Part shown: one piece after another, positions 1 to 7,813 of the stretch
How positions within the stretch are numbered: the first letter of the stretch is position 1
Layout of the letters: every line of letters begins with the position of its first letter
Source of the DNA: CAIKMD01 sp963729935
Lineage (GTDB): Bacteria; Pseudomonadota; Alphaproteobacteria; ATCC43930; CGMCC-115725
DNA: 64,000 bases
Reading direction: 5' to 3'
Assembly (NCBI GenBank): GCA_963729935.1
Contig: CAVSPW010000010.1
Location: 248,001 to 312,000 of the forward strand
Made by a program: the position numbers and the translations under genes
The notes under the pieces: generated by a model
The model's database searches: none
What the model was told of the DNA's origin: nothing
What the model saw: the letters and a program-made list of their open reading frames with translations, nothing else

Positions 1-73
1 GTGATCGGCATCGGCCGGGTTTTCCGCGTCGCCTCCATTCTAGAGGGAGCGGACCGTCCGAACCAGCGCCCGC

Positions 74-1468
74 TCAGCGCGTCAGCCAGCCGCGCGCGCG
101 CACCGTCATCACCGCGTAGGGAAAGATCCAGAACAAGGCGAAGGCCGAGAAATAGGCGTAGAGCACGCCATAGAGGAAATCGAAGGAGCGCTCGCTGCGC
201 AAGTAGTAGAGCATGTTGAACAGCGAGACGAGACCCATCGCCGTCAGCATGCGCAGGAAGATCGCCGGATCCCGCGCCCCGAGAAACGGCACCAGGCCGA
301 GGCTCGCGTAAAACACCGGAAACCGGGCATTGGTGATGAAGCGGTCGAAGAACGCCATGATCCGCGTCGGGACCGGACGTTTCCACATGATGCGCGCGAA
401 GCGGATCTCCTCGCGCACATAGCTTCGATCCCAGCGCAGCAGCATCTTGCACAATTTGGAATAGACCGTCGGCACCAGCGTGTGAACAATGGCCGCGCGC
501 TGATAGACCGTGTCGTAGCCGCTCTCGAGGAGGAAATTCGTCATCGCGCGATCCTCGCCGAAGGTGCAGCGCCGGCCGAGGAAATGCTGGTTCTGCCAGC
601 GCTCGAGGACGCCGCGCACCGCCGCCGCGCGCAGACCGGTGAGCGCGCCGGGACAGCAATAGACGTTGCGATAGACCAATTCGACCGAGCGCAACATGTC
701 GAAGGAGAGGACATAGCGCACATGGAGCATGCGCGGGATGATCCCGTGCCCGCGATTGTAGACCACCACCTTCCCCGCCACCGCGCCGATGCGCGGATCG
801 CGGAAGGGTCCGGCGAGCGCCAAGAGCGCGTCCGGCTCGATCACGCTGTCCGAATCGAGCGTGACCAGAATCTCGCCGCGCGCCCGGCCGAAGCCCAAAG
901 CGAGCGCCTCGCGCTTGCCGCGATTGCGCTCATGGCGCAGGGCCGTGACGAGACCGGGATAGCGAGCAACCGCCTCGCTGATATAGCGCCAGGTATCGTC
1001 CTTGCTGCCGTCGTCGACGACGAGGATCTCGAGCCGGTCGCGCGGATAATCGGCCTTCGCCACCGATTCGATCGATTGCAGCACCATCGCGCCTTCATTG
1101 TAGGCCGGGATGATCACGGTCATGGACGGCGCCGCCTCGCGCGTCGCCGCGACGAAAGGACGGTAGGCGACCCAGATGCCGGTGCGAAACATCAGCAGCA
1201 CGGAGCCCATCGCCATCCATAGCAGGCTCGGATAGACGAGCATGCGGGCATGCGCGTGCTCCGCCGTTACCGCCAGCAGCTGTCGAATGATGCTGTGCAG
1301 CTGAAAATAGGAGGTGACCGTGAAACCGGCGAGGATCAGCGCATAAACCAGATAGGTCCAGGCTTCGGCAGGCTCGGAGCGCGCGCGCGCGGCGCGCACC
1401 GGCGCGCCGCCCCACACCGCCGCCGCGCCGCCGGCGACCGATCCTTGCGCCCGATCAACCAATCTCAT
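74..1468 (-). CDS. Membrane glycosyltransferase, family 2 (hyaluronan synthase / NodC-like)
   Basis: A 464-residue processive GT2 enzyme expected to polymerise UDP-sugars at the inner membrane. Two membrane segments lie near residues 38-60 and 80-102, followed by a GT-A core that opens with TVIIPAYNEG, carries the VVDDGS nucleotide-binding motif and the TLDSDS (DxD) metal site, and has a GEDR acid/base motif. An RW-D-RSY-REE stretch replaces the QxxRW motif and resembles hyaluronan and chitin-oligosaccharide synthases. More hydrophobic segments follow at the C-terminus. I chose the ATG at 1468 because AGGA lies about 8 nt upstream; a TTG six codons earlier is possible. A remnant of a nucleotide-sugar dehydrogenase lies upstream, which fits a former polysaccharide locus. 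The product (hyaluronan-like, chitin-like or other) cannot be told from sequence. Confidence 0.85.
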   Translation of the reverse strand: MRLVDRAQGSVAGGAAAVWGGAPVRAARARSEPAEAWTYLVYALILAGFTVTSYFQLHSIIRQLLAVTAEHAHARMLVYPSLLWMAMGSVLLMFRTGIWVAYRPFVAATREAAPSMTVIIPAYNEGAMVLQSIESVAKADYPRDRLEILVVDDGSKDDTWRYISEAVARYPGLVTALRHERNRGKREALALGFGRARGEILVTLDSDSVIEPDALLALAGPFRDPRIGAVAGKVVVYNRGHGIIPRMLHVRYVLSFDMLRSVELVYRNVYCCPGALTGLRAAAVRGVLERWQNQHFLGRRCTFGEDRAMTNFLLESGYDTVYQRAAIVHTLVPTVYSKLCKMLLRWDRSYVREEIRFARIMWKRPVPTRIMAFFDRFITNARFPVFYASLGLVPFLGARDPAIFLRMLTAMGLVSLFNMLYYLRSERSFDFLYGVLYAYFSAFALFWIFPYAVMTVRARGWLTR

Positions 1469-1860
1469 CGATATTTTCCTCGACAACGATTTTCATGAAC
1501 TCGGTTCGCGCTCACGCGAGCGCCTTGCTAGGGCGGCAACAGGCAAAAGATACAATACAAAACCGGTGCCTCTGCGTTGCGTCTGCGGCGATGATACGAA
1601 GCGCCGCTCTTTGATCGATCGATCGATCGATCAAGAACACATTCTTCGAGCGGCGATGAATTCAACACGTCATCCTTATATTATTTCGCCGCGCCGCGCG
1701 AATATCTCCCCGTCGTTTTTTGTCGCAGGGCATGACCGCGCGCTCACGATGCGGTGAGCGACCGGCGCATTGCGAATCAGAAATCAATCTTTATTGCCAC
1801 CCAACGAAACGCTCGCCCATCAATCAACTGGCGCACGCTTTTGCACGCTAACGACCGCGC
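1469..1860. other. AT-richer intergenic stretch with no intact gene
   Basis: About 390 bases between the glycosyltransferase start and the dehydrogenase remnant. Base composition is visibly more AT-rich than the rest of the window around 1540-1700. It probably holds the glycosyltransferase promoter on the minus strand. It contains a five-fold GATC repeat, listed separately. Short open frames here have no recognisable product. Confidence 0.5.
1611..1634. repeat. (GATC)5 inside a 24-bp perfect palindrome
   Basis: Five tandem GATC units at 1613-1632 are bounded by TT and AA, so that the 24 bases read identically on both strands. It lies about 140 bp upstream of the glycosyltransferase start. 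It could be a protein-binding palindrome, a cluster of adenine-methylation sites or a slippage-prone microsatellite. Confidence 0.7.
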
Positions 1861-2094
1861 CGGATCGGGGCGCGCGATGCCGATGCCGGCATCGTCGGCC
1901 TTGGTTATATCGGCCTACCTTTGGTCTGGCCTGCCATTCGACGCGGATACGCGGTGATCGGCTCCGACATCGGCCACGAAAAGGTCACGGCGTTCCATCG
2001 GGCACGCTCTGACCCTCAGCACATCGAAGCTGAACCGGTCGCCGGCGGAAACCTATCGGCGCGCTTTCGGGCCGGCCGCGTCCCGGGTGCTTAG
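1861..2094 (+). pseudogene. Remnant of UDP-sugar (UDP-glucose/UDP-ManNAc) dehydrogenase N-terminus
   Basis: Read in the frame beginning at 1861, about 77 codons encode a Rossmann start, GIVGLGYIGLPLV (from 1888), then RRGYAVIGSDI and EKVTAF. This is the characteristic N-terminal NAD-binding fold of nucleotide-sugar 6-dehydrogenases. An RSDPQHIEAE stretch follows, like the family's RSYI-HI segment. The frame ends at a TAG (2092-2094) after less than a fifth of the usual 420-450 residues. No in-frame ATG with a ribosome site precedes it, and nothing downstream continues the family. It is therefore a decayed fragment. Such enzymes make UDP-uronic acids, substrates for hyaluronan-type synthases like the adjacent gene. 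Confidence 0.7.
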
Positions 2095-2106
2095 AGTCCC
2101 ACCTGC

Positions 2107-3255
2107 TCAGAAATCGTATTCGATCGCGTGCATGTTCGGCAGCGGCAATTCGAGCTCGAAAGCCTCTTTGGGGAAAAGATCGCGCAGTTGCGGCCGCCTC
2201 CCGCCGAGCACCTGGTCGTGGACATAGCCGACCAAAGTGTCGTAATTGCGCTGGTTCAGATCGGAGAGCCCGTATTCCCACGGATCGGGCCCGAGCAGCG
2301 CACCTTCATCCTCCTGGTACGAGCGCCAAAACGCCAGCGGCACGTTGCGCGGATTGGCGAGGCGCTGGAAGGCGAGCTGCTTGGCCTCCTCGAAGGCCAG
2401 GGTGAGGCTCTCGACCACCCAGGGATATTTCTCGACCAATTCGGTCGGCACGGTCGTCACATGCATGATCGGGAAGAGGCCGGTGCGATTGTAATAGTCG
2501 ATCTCGACCTGCTTGTAATCGGGCCACAGCCGGGCGATGCGCGGATCGCCCTTCGCGTGGGCCTCGCTCACATTGGGCATGATGATGGCGTCGACCTCGC
2601 CCGCGAGCAGCATCGCCTCGACCTTCTTGCCCGGGGGCACGACCTCGATCTGGGTCGAGGCCGGCGCCTGCTGCGAGGCTTCGTCGGGATCCTGGATCAC
2701 CCAGGTGATCGAGCGATGCGGCGCGCCATGCTCTTCGAGATGCCCGCGCATCCAATAGGCGGCCGCCGCGCCGATGGTGCGGCAGGCGACGCGCCGGCCG
2801 GCGAGGTCGGACGGCCGGGTGATGCCCTTTTGCGTGTTGATGTAGATGAAGCCGTGGCGAAAGCGGCGATGCAGAAAAACCGGTATGGCGGTGATGTCGT
2901 CGCGCCCATGCGCCTTCTGCACGACATAGTGCCCGCCATTATATTCGTTGATGTCGCAAGCCTTGCCGCTCGCGACCTTGTCATGGATCGAGCGCGTGCC
3001 CGGATAATTGCCGGTGACGAGCTCGATGCCCTTGGGCTGCACCGTGCCGTCCTTCAGCGCGCGCACGATCTCGTAGCTGCCGGTCATCATGGTGAGGCGC
3101 AGCTTGCCCGCCGCGCGGCGCGCCGGTTTCGGGGCGGCTGATTTGCGGCCCGCGCCCTGGCGCAGCGCCTTGCGCGCGCGCTTCTTCGCCGCGATGTTGG
3201 CCGATTTGCGCCGGGCCGGTTTCTTGGTCGCCGCCTTCTTTGTCTTCCTCGCCAT
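2107..3255 (-). CDS. NMT1/4,5-dihydroxyphthalate decarboxylase-like binding protein with basic N-terminal tail
   Basis: 382 residues. From about residue 53 onward (LRLTMMTGSYEIVRAL) it matches the periplasmic-binding-protein type II fold found in proteins annotated as 4,5-dihydroxyphthalate decarboxylase or ABC substrate-binding protein: GIELVTGNYPGTRSI, a DLAGRRVACR segment and a C-terminal WEYGL-N---YDTLVGYV helix. The start is supported by GAGGA upstream of ATG. Oddly, the first ~52 residues are a Lys/Ala/Arg-rich tail (TKKAATKKPARRK, AAKKRARKALR) like histone H1 or HU-tail sequences, with no signal peptide. No permease or ATPase is adjacent. The binding fold is clear; the role (enzyme, cytosolic sensor or binding protein) is not. 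Confidence 0.75.
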   Translation of the reverse strand: MARKTKKAATKKPARRKSANIAAKKRARKALRQGAGRKSAAPKPARRAAGKLRLTMMTGSYEIVRALKDGTVQPKGIELVTGNYPGTRSIHDKVASGKACDINEYNGGHYVVQKAHGRDDITAIPVFLHRRFRHGFIYINTQKGITRPSDLAGRRVACRTIGAAAAYWMRGHLEEHGAPHRSITWVIQDPDEASQQAPASTQIEVVPPGKKVEAMLLAGEVDAIIMPNVSEAHAKGDPRIARLWPDYKQVEIDYYNRTGLFPIMHVTTVPTELVEKYPWVVESLTLAFEEAKQLAFQRLANPRNVPLAFWRSYQEDEGALLGPDPWEYGLSDLNQRNYDTLVGYVHDQVLGGRRPQLRDLFPKEAFELELPLPNMHAIEYDF

Positions 3256-3356
3256 GTCTTCCTCGCCCGATTGTGACGCTTGAGGCCGAGGATTTAGGCC
3301 AGGCGCGAGGCTTCTTCAAACCCTTTCGCGCAAGGCGGCAAGCGCGGCGCCGGCGT

Positions 3357-3575
3357 TCAGTGGAGCGTCGCACCCGGCGGCGAAGCGCCCGCGGCGGGCG
3401 AAGACGATGCCGGCGCGCCGCGGCGCTGCGCGGCGGCGGCGAGCGCCTGATAGGCTTGCGCCCTTCTCTCATAGCAGCGCTTCAACGCGCGATGCTCGAC
3501 GCCTTCGGCGGTCTCGCGCCATTTGGCCGCCATCAGCCGGAAGAGCAATGCCTGGTCCATCGTCAAGTCCGTCAC
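3357..3575 (-). CDS. Small hypothetical protein
   Basis: A 72-residue protein with an Ala/Arg-rich helical body (WRETAEGVEHRALKRCYERR) and a Pro/Ser/Ala-rich tail. It begins with GTG; an ATG five codons in is an alternative. It lies 16 bp downstream of the next small gene on the same strand (3592-3942), so the two are probably co-transcribed. I recognise no family. The amphipathic charged stretch suggests a real small protein rather than a chance frame. Confidence 0.5.
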   Translation of the reverse strand: MTDLTMDQALLFRLMAAKWRETAEGVEHRALKRCYERRAQAYQALAAAAQRRGAPASSSPAAGASPPGATLH

Positions 3576-3591
3576 TCCATCGTCCCGGCGC

Positions 3592-3942
3592 TCAAGCCGG
3601 CTCGTCTTCCGGATAATCGTCTTCGGGATCGTGCTTGCCGATGGTCGTCATCGACTGCCAGTGGCCGAGATCGAAGATCTTCACATCGGCCGCCTGGAGG
3701 ATCGCTGTGCAGCCGATCATCACGTCGGTCGCGGTGATCCCGCTGTCGCGCGCGAAAGCCCGCGCCAGATTGCCCTGCTCGACCTTGGCCGCGTAGATGC
3801 GCAGCACGCTCGCGAAAAGCTGCCCGAGCGCATCGTCCGGAACGTCGCCGAGGCTCTCCTCCTTCAGGATCTGATTGAAGAGCGCAACGACTTCGGCGCT
3901 CATCTGCGCGATGGCGGCGCTGCGCTCCTCGGGCTTCGACAT
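3592..3942 (-). CDS. Conserved-looking hypothetical acidic protein, 116 aa
   Basis: The start is the ATG at 3942, preceded by AAGGAG at good spacing; the longer frame to 4086 has no ribosome site and an Arg/Pro-rich, non-protein-like extension. The product is soluble and helical: a segment of alternating hydrophobics (SAEVVALFNQILKEESL), then VLRIYAAKVEQG, then a hydrophobic ITATDVMIGCTAILQAADV helix and a very acidic end (DPEDDYPEDEP). No catalytic motif is visible and I do not recognise the family. It probably forms a two-gene unit with the small gene ending at 3357. Confidence 0.65.
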   Translation of the reverse strand: MSKPEERSAAIAQMSAEVVALFNQILKEESLGDVPDDALGQLFASVLRIYAAKVEQGNLARAFARDSGITATDVMIGCTAILQAADVKIFDLGHWQSMTTIGKHDPEDDYPEDEPA

Positions 3943-4149
3943 CAACCACTCCTTGGCGTTCGGGCGCTCTTGCGGAGAAAGTCCGCGAAAGCGCGGATTT
4001 GCGTCTATACGTAGTGTTACGGACGCGGACGAGGGCGCCGGTCGCGGCGCCGCGCCGACGCTAGCATACCGGCATCGCTTGCGCACGTCTTGGGCCGCCC
4101 GCGCGGTTTTGCCGCGGATACGGTCGCGCCGGTCGCGGCCGAGCGCCGC

Positions 4150-4470
4150 TCAGCGCAACCTGACAACGAGCGTGAGCTGGTTGTTGAGGACCATCAGCTC
4201 TTTCTCGCCGCGCACGGGCATCGGGATCTTCTTCCGGCGGCAATAGAGCAACAGCGGCGCGATCAGTTCCTCGCCTGCAAAGACGACGCTCTTTTCCTCG
4301 CCCACCGTCTCCGACGGGCCCGAGATGCGCACCAGCGGGTCATGCGTGCCTTCGATCGAGAACACGGCTACATGGGCGGGGAACCGCCGGCCGGCGGCGA
4401 TGCAATAGTCGCGCAGCGCCGCCGTCGTATCCGCCGCCGAGAACATGACATGTCTGATTTCGGTGGGCAT
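4150..4470 (-). CDS. Hypothetical protein, 106 aa
   Basis: Starts at an ATG without a strong Shine-Dalgarno sequence. The protein looks like a compact alpha/beta domain: an opening IRHVMFSAADTTAALRDY, a hydrophobic VAVFSIEGTHDPLVRI strand region, an acidic GPSETVGEEKSVVF segment, and a final KELMVLNNQLTLVVRL strand. No signal peptide or membrane segment is present. I do not recognise the family. Codon use matches its neighbours, so it is probably real. Confidence 0.6.
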   Translation of the reverse strand: MPTEIRHVMFSAADTTAALRDYCIAAGRRFPAHVAVFSIEGTHDPLVRISGPSETVGEEKSVVFAGEELIAPLLLYCRRKKIPMPVRGEKELMVLNNQLTLVVRLR

Positions 4471-4634
4471 CCGGATTAACCATGCCGCTGCGAGGGAGCA
4501 TAGAAATCCCCAAGCAAAGGATAGGTTTTCGCTGGCCGCGCATTCAACGAGTTAAGTTTTGCATTTGGGTAAAATGCCGCCCAAGCCGGCGCCTTTCCCG
4601 CGCTTTAACCTTGGCGCCCGGCGCCGCGCGCAAG

Positions 4635-4693
4635 AAAAAACCCGCTGCCGCGGGTTCTTCCCGTGCACGCCGCTCGCGCGCGGCGTGCACGGG
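4635..4693 (-). terminator. Tandem-hairpin rho-independent terminator
   Basis: On the minus strand, just past the stop of the binding-protein gene ending at 4701, a perfect 14-bp stem (4680-4693 with 4660-4673) closes a 6-nt loop. A second 7-bp stem (4650-4656 with 4639-4645, 4-nt loop) is followed by six U residues (4635-4640). Confidence 0.85.
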
Positions 4694-4700
4694 CGGCCGG

Positions 4701-5960
4701 CTATTTCCTCGCAGCGGCGAAGGGATAGATCATCGTGCCGGTCTTATAGGCGGGCGGCCATACCACCACTTCCTTCGAGGTGTCGCGGAACTGGTCGATG
4801 CTGTTGCCGGTGACGCCCTGGAATTGCGTGAAGACGAGGCGCGAGCTCTTCCACTCGCCGTCGGGCCCGAAGGCGACATCGCCGACGACGCTGGGAATCG
4901 TGTGATCGTGAAGATAAGCCGCGATCTTGGCGCCATCGAAGCTTTTCGTCGCCTCGACCGCGGCGGCGAGCACTTGGGCCGCGGCGTAGCCGAAGGGCAC
5001 GAAGCCGTAGCCCAGGGGATCGGTGCCGAGATTGCGCGCCTCCGCCTGATATTTCTTCATCACCTCCTGCAGGCCGGGAAAGTTGAAGGTCGGCGACGGC
5101 ACGAACACCTCGTTGACGACGAACCCGTTCATGAGCGGGCCGAGCTGGCCCTTGAACACCGTCGCGGTCAGGCCGATCATCGCGCCGCCGAACATCTTGG
5201 GCGCGAGCTCCGCCTCGGCCGCCGCGCGCACGATCCCGACCGTGTCCGGCGGATAGGCGCCGACGAAGACGATGTCCGGATTCTCCGCCTTGATCGCGCG
5301 GACGATCGGCGCGAAATCGACCGTGCTGGGCGGGTAGCGCTGGTCGTAGACGATCTTCAATCCGGCGGCCTTAGCGTTGGCGCGCGCGCCATCGGTCGCC
5401 GTCTTGCCGAATTCGGCGTCGGCGCCGACGATGGCGATGGTCTGGGGCTTCGGGCTTTGCGCCTTCGCCAGATCGAAGAAGCCCTGGCTGAAGGCCGTCG
5501 CCGGATCGGGGCCGATCGGCAGGATCGAGAAATAGCGCGGATAGTGGAACTGGCCGTTGGCGCCGAGGCCCATCATGCCGACCGTCGCCATGTTGTGCTG
5601 CATGATCACCGGCAAGGTGGCGGCGATCACATTGGTGCCATAGGGCCCGATCACGAGATCGACCTTGTCGACATCGATGAGCTTCGTGTAGATCGCGGGC
5701 GCGTTCGCCTGGGCGCTCTGATCGTCGTAATAGACCAGCTGCACCGGCCGTCCCAGCAGACCGCCCTTGGCGTTGACGTCGTCGCGCCAGATCTCGAGCG
5801 CCGCCAGAAGCTGTTTGCCGTTGACCGCGCTGCCACCGGTCAAGGACATGCTGAAGCCGAGTTTCACCGGCTCGGCGGCAAGCGCCGCGCCCGCCGCCAG
5901 AACGAGCGCGAACGCCACCGCGCAGCCGCGAAGAAATCCATCCAGTGTCGTCACCGGCAT
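4701..5960 (-). CDS. ABC-type solute-binding protein, branched-chain amino acid (LivJ/Peripla_BP_6) family
   Basis: About 419 residues. A Sec signal peptide (hydrophobic VAFALVLAAGAALA ending ALAAEP) is followed by the canonical type I opening KLGFSMSLTGGSAVNGKQ and then WRDDVNAKGGLLGRPVQLVYYDDQS. The middle carries IAIVGADAEFGKTATDGAR and KMFGGAMIGL; the C-terminus ends with VVWPPAYKTGTMIYPF. Family members capture amino acids, amides or aromatic acids in the periplasm for an ABC importer, but no permease or ATPase gene is nearby. ATG 5960 has GGAGGAG only 0-2 nt upstream, so GTG at 5954 is a real alternative start. A strong terminator follows it. Confidence 0.88.
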   Translation of the reverse strand: MPVTTLDGFLRGCAVAFALVLAAGAALAAEPVKLGFSMSLTGGSAVNGKQLLAALEIWRDDVNAKGGLLGRPVQLVYYDDQSAQANAPAIYTKLIDVDKVDLVIGPYGTNVIAATLPVIMQHNMATVGMMGLGANGQFHYPRYFSILPIGPDPATAFSQGFFDLAKAQSPKPQTIAIVGADAEFGKTATDGARANAKAAGLKIVYDQRYPPSTVDFAPIVRAIKAENPDIVFVGAYPPDTVGIVRAAAEAELAPKMFGGAMIGLTATVFKGQLGPLMNGFVVNEVFVPSPTFNFPGLQEVMKKYQAEARNLGTDPLGYGFVPFGYAAAQVLAAAVEATKSFDGAKIAAYLHDHTIPSVVGDVAFGPDGEWKSSRLVFTQFQGVTGNSIDQFRDTSKEVVVWPPAYKTGTMIYPFAAARK

Positions 5961-6242
5961 CTCCTCCAAAACTTGTCTCGTTAAATTTCCGCGAGCTTAG
6001 TCGCCCGCGCGCCCGGCTTCAATCCGCAACCGGCCGGGCCGGGCCGATGCAGCAGCGGCCGCATCGCGCGCGTGCTTTCGCCCGAGACCTGTCTTGCCCG
6101 CCGGCGCGAATGCGGGCATCCTCCCGCGGGTCAATCTCCGCGCAAGGAGAATCGTGCCGGGGCGCGTGATTTCGTCCCGGTTCGAGGGAAATCGGCAAGC
6201 CATCGACGCCCGCCGTGGCGGAGGCGACAGGGAGACGAAACG

Positions 6243-7205
6243 ATGAAGAAGATCACCGCAGGCGGCGTGGCACTCATTGCGCTCGCTCTTTCGATCGCGA
6301 GCCCGAGCCTCGCCGCCGACAAGCTCCATGTCGGCAAAGCCTCGGGGACCTCCTCGCCGATGCTCCCGGTCGATGTCGGCGTTCAAACCGGGATTTTCGC
6401 CAAGCACGGTCTCGATGTGGAGATTTCGAATTTCGGCGGCGGCGGCAAGCTGCACCAGGCCATGGCCGCGGAGGCCGTCGATATCGGCGTCGGCGCCGGG
6501 CCCGAATTGGCGCTCATCGCCAAGGGCTCGCCCGAGCTTGCTATCTGCAACGCGGTGGCGCCGATCCCCTTCATCGGCATCGCGGTTCCCGCGGATTCCA
6601 AGATCCGCTCGGTCGACGGGCTCAAGGGCAAGAAGATCGGCGTCTCGAGCGTCGGCTCGCTGACCTATTGGCTCGCCCTCGAACTGGCGCGCCAGAAAGG
6701 CTGGGGACCCCAGGGCATCTCGACCGTCGCGATCGGCAGCCAAGCCGCCGCCGTCGTGGCGGCCTTCCGCACCCATGCGGTCGACGCCGACATCGTCGCG
6801 ACCTCGCTCGCCTTCAAGATGGAGGAAGGCAAGGAAGGCCGGCTGCTGGTCCCGGTTTCCAAATTCGTCGGCAATATCGGCGCGGGCATGATCTTCGCCA
6901 CCGACAAGGCGCTCAAGGCCAATCCCGACGCGATCCGGCGCTTCCTTGCGGGCTGGTTCGACACCGTCGATTTCATGCGCAAGCACAAGGCCGAGACGGT
7001 GAAGATCGCCGCCAAGGCGACGGGCTTTTCCGAGGCGGTGCAATCGAAGGAGTACGATCTCACCATCGGCATGTTCAGCAAGACCGGCACGTTCGACGCG
7101 GAATTGCTCGCCAATCTGGAGCGCTCTTTCACCGATCTGAAGCTGGTGGAGACGCCGCCCGACATGTCGAAGCTCTATACCGAGGCGTACCTGCCCAAGC
7201 ATTGA
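6243..7205 (+). CDS. ABC-type solute-binding protein, NMT1/SsuA-like
   Basis: 320 residues with a clear signal peptide (KKITAGGVALIALALSIA, cleavage near LAA-DK). The mature part has the nitrate/sulfonate/taurine/thiamine-precursor binding pattern: PVDVGVQTGIFAKHGLDVE, VDIGVGAGPELALIAKG, LKGKKIGVSSVGSLTYWLA, and a late RRFLAGWFDTVDFMR helix. The start is chosen by the signal peptide and GGGAGA upstream. It is closely similar along its length to the protein at 28528-29511, so the two are paralogues. It stands alone, with no ABC permease or ATPase. Confidence 0.85.
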   Translation: MKKITAGGVALIALALSIASPSLAADKLHVGKASGTSSPMLPVDVGVQTGIFAKHGLDVEISNFGGGGKLHQAMAAEAVDIGVGAGPELALIAKGSPELAICNAVAPIPFIGIAVPADSKIRSVDGLKGKKIGVSSVGSLTYWLALELARQKGWGPQGISTVAIGSQAAAVVAAFRTHAVDADIVATSLAFKMEEGKEGRLLVPVSKFVGNIGAGMIFATDKALKANPDAIRRFLAGWFDTVDFMRKHKAETVKIAAKATGFSEAVQSKEYDLTIGMFSKTGTFDAELLANLERSFTDLKLVETPPDMSKLYTEAYLPKH

Positions 7206-7239
7206 GGCGCGCGCGACGCGAGGGCGACGCAAGCGCGCG

Positions 7240-7662
7240 TCAAGCCAAGCGCGAATCCACCAGCGAGGCGCGCCGCAAGGTCCGGCTGACCGGACAATGA
7301 TCCGCGATGGCGAGAAGCCGCGCGCGCTGCGCGTCGTCGAGCGCGCCGCTCAGGGTGATGGTGCGCGTGAATTTGTCGATCTTCAAATTCCCCTCCGGCC
7401 CCGGCACGCGCTCATGCCTGAGCGCGACGGATATTTTTTCGACCGGCCAGGCGTGACGCTGGGCGTACATGCGGATGGTCATCGCCGTGCAGGACCCGAG
7501 CGCCGCCAGCAGGAACTCATAGGGCGACGGACCGGTATCCCGCCCGCCGAGGCTCTCCGGCTCGTCGGCGCCCATGACGTGGTGCCCGGCGGTGACGAAC
7601 TGGGCGTAAGGCCCGTTGCCGCTTTCGCTCACGACGACCGAGATCTCCGGGGTCTCGCTCAT
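7240..7662 (-). CDS. OsmC/Ohr-family peroxiredoxin-like protein
   Basis: 140 residues from ATG 7662; the longer frame to 7821 would run into the divergent MFS gene and has no family similarity. The two redox cysteines of OsmC proteins are present: C58 in LLAALGSCTAMTIRMYA and C123 in DHCPVSRTL, with the GPSPYEFLLAALG signature just before the first. Members reduce organic hydroperoxides in the cytosol. It is divergent from the MFS exporter at 7814, so the two may share a promoter region of about 150 bp. Confidence 0.9.
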   Translation of the reverse strand: MSETPEISVVVSESGNGPYAQFVTAGHHVMGADEPESLGGRDTGPSPYEFLLAALGSCTAMTIRMYAQRHAWPVEKISVALRHERVPGPEGNLKIDKFTRTITLSGALDDAQRARLLAIADHCPVSRTLRRASLVDSRLA

Positions 7663-7813
7663 GCGTCCCTCGTCCTCCGCCTTGGCCTCCGTCGAAATTA
7701 GCCAGCGCTGCCTGGCGGCGCCACAAGCAAAGCCAAGCGCCGTGCTGGCGCAGGACCCGCCGCGGCGGATAAGATCGTGCATGGGGCGAGGCGAGAACAC
7801 CCGATAGCTGCGC

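Noticed and set aside
1..219. Open frame at the window start on the plus strand
   Set aside because: Arg/Ser-rich translation, overlapping the glycosyltransferase 3' end in antisense; no evidence of a gene.
4476..4483. TTAACCAT half-site of CtrA upstream of the gene at 4470
   Set aside because: Only one half of the bipartite motif is present.
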